Shown here piece by piece: positions 47,221 to 59,100 of a DNA stretch of 64,000 nt. The first letter of the stretch is position 1, and each line of letters starts with the position of its first letter. Source of the DNA: Penium margaritaceum (taxonomy: Eukaryota > Streptophyta > Zygnematophyceae > Desmidiales > Peniaceae); the NCBI GenBank assembly GCA_023375785.1, contig SZWC01000569.1:195531-259530 (forward strand). The letters are read 5' to 3'. The notes under the pieces are model-generated. The model was not told the DNA's origin and made no database searches. It saw only the letters and a program-made list of their open reading frames with translations. Both the position numbers and the translations under genes were made by a program.

Positions 47221-47631
47221 TTTCTTAATGTACATATTCCAAATGTAGCCAAATCTTGGTGCTGCAATTCTATGACTCGCCACCTGAGCTCGTGTGGTAT
47301 CTAGAATGGGCCTGCATGCTCCAGAACGATTCTTTCATGTCTTGATATCATGATGGAATTGATAAACCCCCTAAGCAATGTTTTGTGTGAAAGGATACTT
47401 TGCATAGAACACAACGTGACATAGGGTTCTTGAGAAGGTGGAGAGAAGGTGAAGAAACGCTTCAAAACAGAAGAGCTAGTTGAAAAACTGAGCGAGAGAG
47501 AGGGATAACCCCTCCACCCTCCGACTGGCCAGCGTACGTGCAAACTGCACAAGAGCTAGCCCATGGAAAAGTAGCCCATGTCTCCTCTCAAAAACCTTTG
47601 AGAGGTAGATCCAGTTGACTTGTAGGCCCCT
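47221..47631. other. Unassigned stretch, probably leader of element L
   Basis: About 400 bp left of a primer site for a minus-strand element, where leader and gag would lie. Only a short minus frame (47552-47301) is open, with no domain. Nothing else is seen. Confidence 0.3.
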
Positions 47632-47643
47632 GATCTGATACCA
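47632..47643 (-). promoter_or_regulatory. Primer-binding site of element L (tRNA-iMet 3' end)
   Basis: The minus strand reads TGGTATCAGATC, nearly the usual plant copia site, 2 nt from an LTR-like end (…TTTCACA). Confidence 0.65.
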
Positions 47644-47645
47644 AA

Positions 47646-47957
47646 TGTGAAAAAATAAGATCAGCCCCAGAGGTCAACTTGGATCAAGTAAACTCTTACA
47701 CAAGAATCAGGTCACAATGACACTCCATTAACTCCATAAACTCCGGTAACTCAACCTACATACACAGCCGTCACACTTGATTGGCTAATATACACTCCAA
47801 ACTTTTCAAGAGCCTTAACCAAGGCCTCATTCAGCTGGCGCATCTCTTGCGCATTCCAACGGTATGCCACATGACTGATTCTGTGCACTACGCACAAAAA
47901 AGTCTACAACCGAAGGTGCCTATTGCTATATACCAGTCTGAGTACTACTGTTGCAGG
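47646..47957 (-). repeat. 5' LTR fragment of element L
   Basis: LTR inferred from the neighbouring primer site. It starts TGTGAAAAAATAAG on the plus strand. The right edge is not defined; 47957 is the first plausible CA end. No partner LTR and no coding region are seen. Confidence 0.35.
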
Positions 47958-48172
47958 TGTGATGGTATAAAACTGGATGGGTAAGTGTCCGTGGTATTTT
48001 TTTCTTGTGTGTCGCCAGTCATACCGTTGGGACTCCGCTCGAGAACGAGAAACATTGAGCAAGGTCCATTCAGCGGATGATGGGAAGCGCTCAAATGATC
48101 GACGGACAATGGCGTCTGGATCTGTGGGAGTGCTTTTTTTTTGTTTTTTGGTTTCATAGATAGTCTGTGTGC

Positions 48173-48793
48173 TGGAGATCCACCGGTCCGCCGCTCGGCT
48201 TGTCCTGTCGGTCATCGCTCGCTCCAGCGGTGGGCCCACCAGTCTGTTCGCGCTCTAAGCGCCCCACCCCTCTCTTGCATCTCTTGTCCTTTTTGCCATG
48301 CCGAGCCCACCTGATACAGACCATGCCATTTTTCTACTTAGTGGCATAATCTGTGTTAGTTTCTATTTGCAGATCCAGCCGTCGGATGGAGCTGAAACGT
48401 GGAGGGTAGTAAGATGAAGTTGTGGTTGTTCTAATTGTGCCATTGGACCTGTGATCGGATGGTTGATGTGGAAGACATGCATNTGGAGATCCACCGGTCC
48501 GCCGCTCGGCTTGTCCTGTCGGTCATCGCTCGCTCCAGCGGTGGGCCCACCAGTCTGTTCGCGCTCTAAGCGCCCCACCCCTCTCTTGCATCTCTTGTCC
48601 TTTTTGCCATGCCGAGCCCACCTGATACAGACCATGCCATTTTTCTACTTAGTGGCATAATCTGTGTTAGTTTCTATTTGCAGATCCAGCCGTCGGATGG
48701 AGCTGAAACGTGGAGGGTAGTAAGATGAAGTTGTGGTTGTTCTAATTGTGCCATTGGACCTGCGATCGGACGGTTGATGTGGAAGACATGCAT
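48173..48793. repeat. 310-bp duplication joined by a single N
   Basis: 48173-48482 and 48484-48793 are the same 310 bp with two mismatches by eye, separated only by N at 48483. The pattern fits overlapping contig ends rather than biology. The sequence itself has no recognised gene; a 60-aa frame occurs in both copies. Confidence 0.9.
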
Positions 48794-50240
48794 TTTCCAA
48801 GAAAGGGGCCCATGAGGAACCCAGTCATGTACTTCACGCTCTCATAAGCCAAAGCTTCAAACAAGTCAGACTCGACTACCATGGTTGGAATCTCATCTGT
48901 TGAAGTATGATTCCAGCGTTTAGAAATGACATTTTGATGAGGGATATAGGGGACGGATGACTCAAACCAGACACTGATCAACGAAATAAAACACAGGCTG
49001 GGTCCGATGAACTCATCACCACAATGAGAACGAAGCACAAGTAGCTTACACTTGCAGGCACGCTTTGCCTGGAAAGCTAGGACTCGATCGTGGGACATGC
49101 ATCACTATTCAGACGAAGGGGAAAAATCCAATGGAAGAAGGAATAGTCATCAATCCCATAACATCAGCATGGACAAGAGCGAAAGGCTTATATATACCAT
49201 GTGTGGATACAAGGAAAGGGGAATAATACATTTTACCTTGCACACAATCCATGCCGTCAATGGTGTAAAGAGGAAAAAGTGGCAGCATCTAGACTACTGG
49301 CAGGCTGAGGACACAGCAAGGTGTGAATTGTGGCGGTGCTCATATGGCAGAGATGACGATGACGAAAACAAGTATCCTCAACAAAAAGAGTAGGGACGAC
49401 ATGAATGTGAGCAGCAGCAGCGGCAGACATGCTAGGTGCAAACAGAGGCACACAATACAACTCATCACAACGAAGGCCACAGAGCACAACCCGTCCAAAC
49501 TACTACAATAAAATAGTACCAATACCACAAGACACGACAAATTCCATACCCTGATCATCAAGGGTAGTGACCGGTAGTAGGCTTATCTCAAGTGTAGGCA
49601 CATACAGCACATCAGGCAATAAGACATTATTGGAGGGACCAATAAATCTCACAAAACCAACATACGGGATAGACGGCATCTGTCTTGAACCAATACAGAC
49701 AAAACAGACATCCTCGACAGGTCCCAGCGACATGAACACGGCATGGGAAGAAGTCACATGGTGAGTGGCTCTAGAATTAAGAATCCAGCAACCTTGAGAA
49801 ACAAGGATAGGAGAAGAAACATGACATGTGGTGATAACACCTGAAAAGGTAGCGGACGACGGTGCACAACCTAATCAATGGGCGCGAAGATGCAGACATG
49901 TGACATGTTGTCAGTCCTCAATCCATGAGTCACCCATACCTGGACCGTTTAGCGTCGCTCCTTGAAGGGACCCATCCAATCACAATGGTGACTGCAGGAG
50001 CCTACCGCCAAACTCACAGCACAAGAGACATTTGACAGATGATGCTGAGGATGGAAGATTGACGAAGGATAATATGTGCGCATCTGATGGGATCCGGACC
50101 TGGCCGCATGAGGAGAGAGACAGAGTACACTAGAGGTGGATGTGGATGTATAAACAAACGAGGAGTATATGCCACCAATGGTGGTCTGTAGAACGTTGGG
50201 ATTGAGGCGCCGGTTGGTGGCAACACACATATAATCATGC
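48794..50240 (-). mobile_element. Element M: Ty1/copia relic, group 1-like
   Basis: Minus-strand copia fossil without LTRs. It has integrase sequence at about 49098-48794 (SSVPYIPHQNVISKRWNHT), an integrase zinc-binding region near 49400-49260 (LCHMSTATIHTLL), and protease-region sequence at 49790-49500 (LLPDVLYVPTLEISLLPVT). A piece of the gag-to-protease spacer lies at 50240-49949. These align by eye with elements A and C. It is broken and old. Confidence 0.65.
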
Positions 50241-51363
50241 TACGGAAGAAACGACAGTGACACGAACAACCATGACACAGATGGTGGATGGTCCCACTCC
50301 CTCAGCATGTGGAACGTAAGTCAGTGTAGGGTTGCTAAACTAACAGGTTTGAGGTCTCCCGTGGTACCGGGACAAAACCCTGAGTACCCGTTTCTTAACC
50401 AAAGTGATTCAACCACAAAAAATAGTAGAACAGAGGGTAAAATCCAAAGAAAAGCCTACAACATATCTACGAGAAGACAGGAAAATTTCCCAATGTGTCC
50501 AGTGCTAGCTTTTACAAATATTGGTCTTCCGAGACAATGGGACAGATCTCTACATGTCTGGGTCTCAATCAAGAGTAGAGGAAGGGAGAGGCAAAAAAAG
50601 AGATCAAAAAATGAAGAGAAAGACAAAGAAAGGAAAACGAGGAAAAAAGAATAAAATGAAAGAAGAGAGAGATGAAGGGATTTAATCCCAGTGGAAGGGG
50701 CCGCCAAGAGGGGCTACCGACGAGGTGAACCCGGGTGCATCCTGATCCTTGTTTTCTTCACTCTTTGTTGCCGGCGGGGCTTGGTTACGACTGAGGAGTG
50801 GATACATGTAGGGATTACTCACAAAATGTGTGTATGACTTACCTAGCGATTGGAAGAATAAGATCATCTTACTTGACGTTCGGAAGCAGAAGACTACTTG
50901 ACTCACCAACTTGAGAATACTGGCATTCAGTCCACAAATAGCGAGAAGAAGCAGAATTTTGATGTTGCATGCGATGGAACATCGACATGCTAATTTCAAA
51001 GTGGTTTTTGGACATTTACAAACCCCTCAAAAGAGGAGAATGTGAATGTTGGAGGGGGGTTTACATGTCATTTTCATAAGCAGTCCAAGACTCCTCAAAA
51101 GGGAGCCTGTTAGGTCCCGCTACTATGGGACCGTGCAAGAGCTCGCACAAAACTGAGATCCTAAAACACGGATGGTATGACTGGGATATGTATGCCAAAC
51201 TAGAGGTGGTTTGTGTATTAGGAAGAAAACAGAACGAGCGTTTGCGCTCAATCTAAAAAACGTGCATTTTGCTCGGTCCCGATCGAGCGATGACCTCTTT
51301 GTTTTTTTCTTCGACACAAAACCCCCCTAGTTTGATGTAGGGTTTTACGTTTTGCGCGGGCTC
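50241..51363. other. Unassigned stretch with a fragment of repeat R
   Basis: No gene is recognised. 50345-50400 ('ggtctcccgtggtaccgggac', then 'gagtacccg') resembles the unit of repeat R at 135-190. 50580-50680 is A/G-rich. The short frames have no recognised domain. Confidence 0.35.
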
Positions 51364-51997
51364 TGTAGGAGGTGCTAACTATTGGCTTAAGCCGCCTAGT
51401 ATGCAAGAGAAAACACTAGGCCATTGCAGCGTCAAAGGCAATGCATTAGAATCCTTGTGTGTGAAATTGACAAGAGTTGACAACAGTGGGAGTCACAAGT
51501 AATCGAGGTCATAGCATCCGGTCGACCGGGCCACCCACGCGAGTGGCTGGGTGTAGAGCCCGACTGCCACTCTGGGTTCAAACCGAACTGGTCTGCAGAA
51601 TGATGTTGTGCTTTTCTCGCACTCCTGTATAACTTAGAGTGTGGCCTCGTAGGGTCAGCAACCCGGTGCTCAACACAATCACTCCTAGCTAGGCATGCAT
51701 ATTGAAATGCAAAAAATCACAACAGCCATGAGTGTATGTCGATGCATGTCTCCCATTGTGTGACTCTCCAATGTTAGATCAATCAATCCTTATCACAACA
51801 TGCTGAAACTAGTCATACTGCTCTCAGGCACATGCGGACAAGTTGGAGCTTGTGCCAATCTTGCACGCGGCTTAGATGCCAGAGATGCTCAGTCTACCAC
51901 GTGTGCGCCTTCAGCTTTATGTCAGTTTAGTCACTTGCAGTGATGGTTTGTGTATATGGACGGAGGTCACTTGTGTGTCTTACTGGCACAACCAACA
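51364..51997 (-). repeat. 3' LTR of element C
   Basis: 634 bp running TGTAGGAGGTGC...ACCAACA on the plus strand. The middle third carries 'ggtcgaccgggccaccc', 'tgggttcaaaccg' and 'ggtcagcaacccggtgc', also found in LTRs A and E. Confidence 0.82.
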
Positions 51998-52008
51998 CTC
52001 CCCCATGA
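51998..52008 (-). promoter_or_regulatory. Polypurine tract of element C
   Basis: The minus strand reads cgtcatgggggag immediately before TGTTGGTTGTG, as in element A. Confidence 0.75.
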
Positions 52009-52382
52009 CGCACAAACGAACACCCCACACACCACTGAGAGCAAACTGGTACAAAGTCGCACCAACGACAGCGAATGACAAGGAGCATCACGTGCGCATA
52101 GCAGACCAACAGGATACACAACAGCCATGAAAACTCCAATGCTAATAGCTTTGGTAAGAAAGCCTGCACATTGCTGACAAGTGTCGACCCTGAAAACTTG
52201 AACTTCTCCAGCGGCAATGCGCTTGCATATAGAGTGATGCTCAATGTTGATGTGCTTAGTGTGCAAGTGATGCATGCCATGATGCTCAGTGATTTCCTTG
52301 GTGATTTAGTTCTTGTAGTGTAGTCTGATGCATCGGATGGTCACACGAAGCTCTTGCAGTAGGCGTGACAACCACAAACTTT

Positions 52383-52387
52383 CACAC
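52383..52387 (+). repeat. Target-site duplication of element N, left
   Basis: cacac before the LTR; the partner at 56098-56102 is caaac (one mismatch). Confidence 0.6.
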
Positions 52388-53112
52388 TGTTGACATGGTG
52401 TACCCCTTGCCATGAGCGTCGTTGATTGTACTCCCTGTCTCGACCACTAAGGAGAAGCGAAATACCTGATATGACGTAAGATTTGGATTCTTTGGATTTT
52501 TCCATGCAAAATGAAGCTTTGAATCGCTCAATTGGAGTGAGTATTAAGAAAGTTAGCCTAGCCTGAAGTTCAAGTGCTGGGCGGGTGGAATCTTGTACCC
52601 GCCATGGGTGGCAGGATAATCCACCGCCAGTGATCGGACTTCGTCTCCAATGAGGTCCAAATGCACCAGGGCCATGAATGAAGATACTGGAGGGATCTCC
52701 TTGATCAGGGTGAAAATCTCCTTGACTTCTGGGCAAGGAAAGGCGCTCCGACGGGTCATCGTCGAAGCGCCTCCCATTGCCCTATGTGCATGGCAAGGTG
52801 GACGGCTCCACCAAGGGTTACTTTGACGGCCGTAGCAGGGGCTCTAGTGCTCTAATTTGGGCGTGCTTGGATGCGTTAGAAATCTTAGATCATGGGCTAT
52901 AAATATCTGATGTAATCTCACCACACTAAGCAACAAAAACATGTTTTGATTCAGTTCTACTGCATATGACATGTTTTACAGACTCACATCCATGATCCTT
53001 GTGCTCCACACTCTTCAGCAACGGTCTCCAAAGGCTGCCCCAAACATTGGTAGCGTGCATCAGTGAGATCTAGGCCTCCGTGAGGGTTTCACCACACCCA
53101 ATAGTGCCAACA
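52388..53112 (+). repeat. 5' LTR of element N
   Basis: TGTTGACATGG...GTGCCAACA, with 'ttagatcatgggctataaa' near 52886 as its promoter-like core. Confidence 0.85.
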
Positions 53113-53114
53113 AA

Positions 53115-53129
53115 GGGTTATGGACCCAT
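53115..53129 (+). promoter_or_regulatory. Primer-binding site of element N (anticodon arm of tRNA-iMet)
   Basis: GGGTTATGGACCCAT, with two mismatches to the complement of the initiator tRNA-Met anticodon arm, 2 nt after the LTR. Confidence 0.75.
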
Positions 53130-53151
53130 GTGTCTAGAAGGACCCTAGCTC

Positions 53152-55340
53152 TCCTCCGCACGTTTGGCTGTGTTGCACTTGCTGTTAAACAGGCACGGGA
53201 GGGGCGGGGCAAGCTGGACCCGCGGACTCATCCGTGCATCTTTGTCGGGTACGAGAGCGGGAGCAAGGCATAATGGCTCTTTGACCCACGGAGGCAGCAG
53301 ATCATGAAGAGTCACGATGTCATGTTCGCCGAGGATAGCCGTTGGATAGACAAGGACGCGGGTCTCTCAAAGCAGGGGAAGATTCTGATACTCCATGAGG
53401 GGGAGACGCCGGAGGACGCAAAAGAGGATGACATCTGAGTGGCTCCAACCGGCGGGGCCACCCGAGGGATGGGGGAGAGGATGATTTCCATCGAGCCAAG
53501 TCGGACAATGAGTCCAAAGTGTCAACAGCAGTCGAGTTGAATGAGGATTCAGGGAGTGAGTCCGCATCTCCATGGTCCCCGAGAGAGGGGGAGCAGGCCA
53601 ACGGTGCGAGTGGAGCCACGAGAGGGCAGCAATAGTAGTGGCAGCAGCAGCAGCAATCTCAATGGCAGCAGCCCCGAAGAAGCGGACGTGCAAGAAGGAT
53701 GTCAAAATTCTTTGATGCCACGGAAGGCATCTGGACTGGGTTTGCTGGAGAGTTCTTTGCACAAGAGGAGCCTGAGACCGTGAAGGAGGCATTACAAGAG
53801 AAGGATGCGGCTGAGTGGGGGGGAGCTATGTAATCTGAGCTCACCTCCCATGAGGTAAATGGCACTTGGCAGCTGATCGACAGTCTGGAGGGCGTATCAT
53901 CGGCTCCAAGTGGATCTTCAAGGAGAAACTCACCAAGGAGGGGAATTTGGAGTGGTACAAGGCTGGCTGGTTGCAAAGGGGTACACCCAGAAGAAGGGTG
54001 AACACTAGGATGAAACCACCGTACCTGTGGCAAAGTTTTCCTCCATCTGATCCATCCTCTCAGTGGCGATGGCGCATGACTACGAAGTCCACCAAATGGA
54101 TGTGAAAACCACATTCTTCAACGGCGACCTGGACAAGGAGGCTCTCATGGAGTTGCCGGAGGAGGTGGACACACCGCCCGGAAAGGTGTGCCGGCTTCGT
54201 AAGGTGTTCTACGGGCTGTTGCAAGCACCGGTCATGTGGTACCTGAACATGGACGGCTTCGTGGCTGAGCTTGGCTTCAAACAATGCGAAACGAATGAGA
54301 TCATATACGTGCAGAAGCAGCCGGGGTTGTAACAGATAGTGGCTCTTTACGTGGATGACCTTATCCTTGTGTCATCGGAATTGGAGGAGTTGGTGAACCT
54401 CAAGCGGCAGCTGGCCGGTCGGTTCAAAATGACCGACATGGGTGAGCCCGGGTACTACCTCCACGTCCGCATCAAGAGGGACTGTAAGGCACGCACGCTA
54501 GAGATGGGGCAGGCAAAGTACGTGCAAGAGGTGCTCTGCCACCACAACATGGAGGACTGCAACCCCATTGGCACACCCATGACCACCAGATGTGAGCTGA
54601 GCTTGAGCAGGGGGCCGAACACGGATGAGGAGAAGGAGGAGATGGCAGGTGTGCCATACCAGTCTATTATGGGAAGCATCATGTACGCCATGGTGGCGAC
54701 GCGGCCTGACCCGGCCTTTGCGGAGGGCCAAGTGAGCCGCTATGTTGCTGACCTAACATTGGCAAGAGGTGAAGCGGATTCATCTATCTCAAGGCGACAA
54801 AACAGTTACAGCTCGTGTTTGGAGGGGGAGTGCATGATGAATCCCTTGAGTTGGTCGGTTCCTCTGATGCCGATTGGGCTGTTGATCTTGACGACATAAA
54901 ATCAATGTCGGGGTACGTGTTTTTACTTGGTGGTGCAGCAGTTTCATGGGAAAGCAGGAGGCAAGATTGTGTGACACTGTCCAGCACTGAAGCGGAGAAC
55001 ATCACGCTCGCGGAAGCCACGAAGGAGATGGTGTGGCTACGGCAGCTGCTAAAGGAGATCGGGGTGCCTCAAAGGAAGCCAACGATGCTCAATGTGAACA
55101 ACATGAGTGACATCAGCCTCACCCACAACCCTGTGCTGCATGAGAGGACCAACCACATTGAGATTCGGCATGAATACGAGTGGGACTTGGTGGCGAAGAG
55201 AGATGCGGCAATTGTGCATTGTGACACCAAGCGCATGTTCAGCGACGCATCACCAGGGAATAGCCCAAGGACATGCACGACACGAGCTGCATGGAGCTTG
55301 GTTTGCATTGTAAGGTTAAAAATGTTACAGGTTCTAAGGA
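53152..55340 (+). pseudogene. Integrase C-terminal, RT and RNase H relic of element N
   Basis: Starts near 53152 with integrase C-terminal sequence (LRTFGCVAL-type) and has a Gln/Ser-rich linker near 53630-53680. RT follows (GSKWIFKEKLTKEG near 53905, HQMDVKTTFFNGDLDKE near 54090, LYVDDLILVSSE near 54345, GSIMYAMVATRPDPAFAEGQ near 54670). RNase H is at about 54815-55250 (SSDADWAVDLDDIKS, LSSTEAENITLAEATKEMV). Close to element B over this range. Fossil with several breaks. Confidence 0.85.
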
Positions 55341-55373
55341 TAGGGCATCAAGGCTACAGTGCAAGGTGGAGAT

Positions 55374-56097
55374 TATTGATATTGGGTGCCCCTTGCCATG
55401 AGTACCGTTGATCGTACTCCCTGGATAGACCACTAAGGAGTAGTTGAACACCTGATATGAATTGAGATTTGGATTACTTGGACTTTTCCATGCAGGATTG
55501 AGCTATGAATTGCTCGATTTGAGTGAGCATTCAGCAATTTAGCCTAGCCCAAAGTTCTAGTGTTGGGGGGGTGGAATGAGGTACTTGCCATGGGTGCTGG
55601 GATAATCCACCGCTAGTGATCCGACTTCATCTCCAACGAGCCCCAAATGCACGAGGGCCATGAATGAAGAGACCAAAGGGATCTTCTTGACCAGGGTGAA
55701 ACTCTCCTTGACTTCTGGGCGAGGAAAGGCGCTCCGACGGATCATCGTCGAAGCGCCTCCCATTGCCCAGCGTGTAAGGCAAGGTGGACGGCTCCACCAA
55801 GGGTTACTTTTACGGCCGTAGCACTGGCTCTACTGCTCCGATTTGGGCGTGCTTGGATGCGTTGAAAAGCTTAGATCACAGGCTACAAGGATCTGATTAA
55901 TCTTACCATGCTAATGAACAAAAACGTGCTCTGATTCAGTTCTACTGAATGCAACATGTTTTGCCCACTCACAGCCGTGATCCTTGTGCTCCACACTCTT
56001 CACCAAAGGCATCCAAAGGCTGCCCCAAATACATGTATTGTGCATCAGTGAGATCTAGGCATCCTTGAGGGTTCCACCACACCTAGTAGTGCCAACA
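55374..56097 (+). repeat. 3' LTR of element N
   Basis: 724 bp, aligned end to end with 52388-53112. It ends GTGCCAACA and is followed by the right target copy caaac. Confidence 0.85.
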
Positions 56098-56102
56098 CAA
56101 AC
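56098..56102 (+). repeat. Target-site duplication of element N, right
   Basis: caaac, one mismatch from cacac at 52383-52387. Element A's uninterrupted sequence at this point reads tctcacacgtacctgc, which supports cacac as the target. Confidence 0.6.
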
Positions 56103-59100
56103 GTACCTGCACCAAGCGCTACGAACTCTGCCTCACTAGAGCTATGTGCAACACATCCCTCTTTTCCTCTCTTCCAAGAGATGGCAGTCCCACCAACAAG
56201 AAAGATGTAGCCAGTGCGATTTCAGGCATCTGTGTCATGAGCCAAATCACTGCCGGTGTATTCTTTAATGACCACAGTGGGTTGTGCTTTGTAGCATAGT
56301 CCCACACGCACCGTGGANNNNNNNNNNNNNNNNNNNNNNNNNNNNNNNNNNNNNNNNNNNNNNNNNNNNNNNNNNNNNNNNNNNNNNNNNNNNNNNNNNN
56401 NNNNNNNNNNNAACTCTGCCTCACTAGAGCTATGTGCAACACATCCCTCTTTTCCTCTCTTCCAAGAGATGGCAGTCCCACCAACAAGAAAGATGTAGCC
56501 AGTGCGATTTCAGGCATCTGTGTCATGAGCCAAATCACTGCCGGTGTATTCTTTAATGACCACAGTGGGTTGTGCTTTGTAGCATAGTCCCACACGCACC
56601 GTGGACAGCACATAGCAAATGATACGCAATGCTACCTCGAGGTGCCTTTGACGAGGTTGCTGGGAGAAGTAAGCTAAGAAGTTGACCGAGAAGGCCACGT
56701 CATCTCGGGTGGTGGTAGTGAAGTACATCAGAGGCTCAATGACACTGAGGTAGTCTGTGATGTCGACGAGCTCTCCCTGCTGGGATTTGTCGAGATACTT
56801 CAGCAGGCGCTTACCTACTAGATTCATTGATGTGGACGTAGTGGTGGTGTCAGTCATCAAGGAGAGAAAGTGCTCCCCCAGGCTGCGTATGTAGACAGCC
56901 TGGTGTACGTTTAGTATGCAATGCTCACGATCATGCTAGAGTTCCATGCCACATAACACTCTAGCTAGACCCAGGTCCTTTATCTTGTATGTGAACTGCT
57001 GGGGGAACTTCAGTTACTACACATTAGCAGGAATGGATCAAGCAATGAGGAGATTGTTCACATAGACTAGAATGGCCACGATCGGCGTCAAGGGTACGCT
57101 AAGAAAGAGTGCTAGATTGAGAGTGCTATGGTGGTAGCCGCCTTGCCCGAGAGTGGAGGAGATCTCCATTTTTCAACAGCAACGCGACTACTTGAGTCTA
57201 TGTAGGGCCTTACACAGATGCCAGACCTTGTTTGTAGTATCAGTGAAGCCAAGAGGTTGTACCATGCCGATATCCTTATCCAATCATCCGTGTGAGAATG
57301 TATTATTTGCGTCCATCTACTCCAGTTCCCAGTCATGTTGAGTGTCTAGGCTCAAGAGAGCACATGCGATGGTGTCTCGCCCGACTAGAACGAACGTCTC
57401 ATCAAAGTCAATGCCTGGAACCTGAGAGAATCCCTTGGTAGTGAGCCTAGCATTGTACATATTGACCTTGCGGCCAGGCTTCAACTTGCGGCCAGAGAAC
57501 CCATGGGGCCAAAGCAACCTTGCGACTTACTAGGTGATCAATAAGTTTGAAGACCCCATATTCCTTGAGGGTGGTGAGCTCGTCCTATATGGCCTTCTCC
57601 TAGAGGTCAACATCAACCGCCTCATGCGCCTATCAAATACTGGTAGGCATTGAGGAAAGTGAATGCAACTCACTCGCCGCAAAGCATGTGGCAACATAGC
57701 TAGTGACAGAGGCCTCAAGGGCACTATGGAATATGTGAGCCAGTCCAAAGCCAAGTTAGGGTGGACAACACTTATAGCAAGTCCGAGTTCATCCAGACCA
57801 ACAAGTCTGGTCAAAGAGCCGGCTGTGGTGGAGGATGCATTGGAACGAGTGTGACATTAAGAGGGTTGAGAAGCAAAGTGTTTTGAGAGTGAGGAAAGTC
57901 ACCTCTCGCGAGTGTATGGCTCTGGCCCAACTGGAGGAGCATCAGAGATAGGAGGGGATTCTGTCTCGCCAATGGACGCTCAGGTCTATAAAGAAGGCAT
58001 TAGAGGTGAGTCAGGAGTGACATGCGGGGTTGAATGTGAAGAGACATCAGCAAGGGGTTGTGTCAAAGCGCTAGGGGGTGCTCATGTGGACTCAGATAAC
58101 ATAGAAGGAGGAGCCGGTGACAACTCCGAGGAAGTCCAAGTTGGAGAACCGGATGGTGATTTGTGGAGAGTGTCAGTAACAGGAAAGGGGGGAGAAGTAG
58201 AGGGACAACAGGGAGAAGAGGAACCACAGGGACTGCATGAACGCGAGGAGGGATTGCTATGATACCAGAGGCGGGGACAGACCCTCCTCAAGTTGAAAAA
58301 GCAAGGACAGAGAAGTGGGTGGAGCAACACGAGATAGGGCACGAGGAAAGACATCTTTGAAGAAGAGAGCATCACGAGACTGAACAACACGTGCACGGTT
58401 GGGGTCCCAGAAACGCCATGCTTTGGAAAAGGCAAAAACAACGAGGAAGGTGCACAAGCATGCACGGGGACAAAGTTTCCTATCTTGAAGCTCCTCGGGA
58501 AGCTAGACGATAGCGACACAACCCCAGATGCGAGCAAGGCGTAGGTCAGTACAACATTCGTACCAACGTTCAAAAGGGGTGATATGACAATGGAGAGGAT
58601 CCTGGGACAAACGACTCCAGACCTAGGTCACGTATGATATGGCCTCAAAGGACAAGAGAGGAGGGAGGTCAGAGGCACTATGGAGGGTGCGGACATCGTC
58701 AGCGAGGATCCTGTTCCAGCGGCCAGAGATGCCATTTTTTAGGTGTGTAGGGAGCCATAGGCTCCATACACCCCGCAAGATGTACAAAAACACGCATCTG
58801 TCCCGTGAGTTTCCCCCCGCGATCAGAATAAAAGACATGAAGATAGTGACCACAGGTAAGTTCAGCCTGGGGAAGCCATGACTCAAGGGTAGAGTAGACA
58901 TCACTGTTTTGCTTGAGAACGAAGACCCAGTGCAATCGGGAGAAGTCCTCAGTGAGACAGAGGGCATAGTGACCAACCTTCCTGAGAGCCTAATGATGAA
59001 GGGGTCCCGTGACTTCTGCGTGCTGAAGGTCAAGGAGATGAGAAGTGCATGACAAAGACAAGGAGAATGGGGACCGATGCATTTTTCCCTGAGTACAGTC

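Larger units (their letters stand above)
51998..52387 (-). pseudogene. C-terminal RNase H relic of element C
   Basis: Minus-strand sequence such as TKHINIEHHSICKRIAAGEVQVF matches element A (TKHINIENHFVRERIAAGEVQVV). The other part of this domain lies beyond nested element N. Confidence 0.75.
52388..56097 (+). mobile_element. Element N: group 2 Ty1/copia copy nested in element C
   Basis: Plus-strand element with LTRs of 725 and 724 bp (52388-53112 and 55374-56097) and a half-tRNA primer site (53115-53129). It carries integrase C-terminal, RT and RNase H sequence. The internal part is only about 2.3 kb, so the copy is incomplete; it is broken, with several breaks. The LTRs are about 80-85% identical by eye, so it is old. 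It is closest to element B. Confidence 0.88.
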
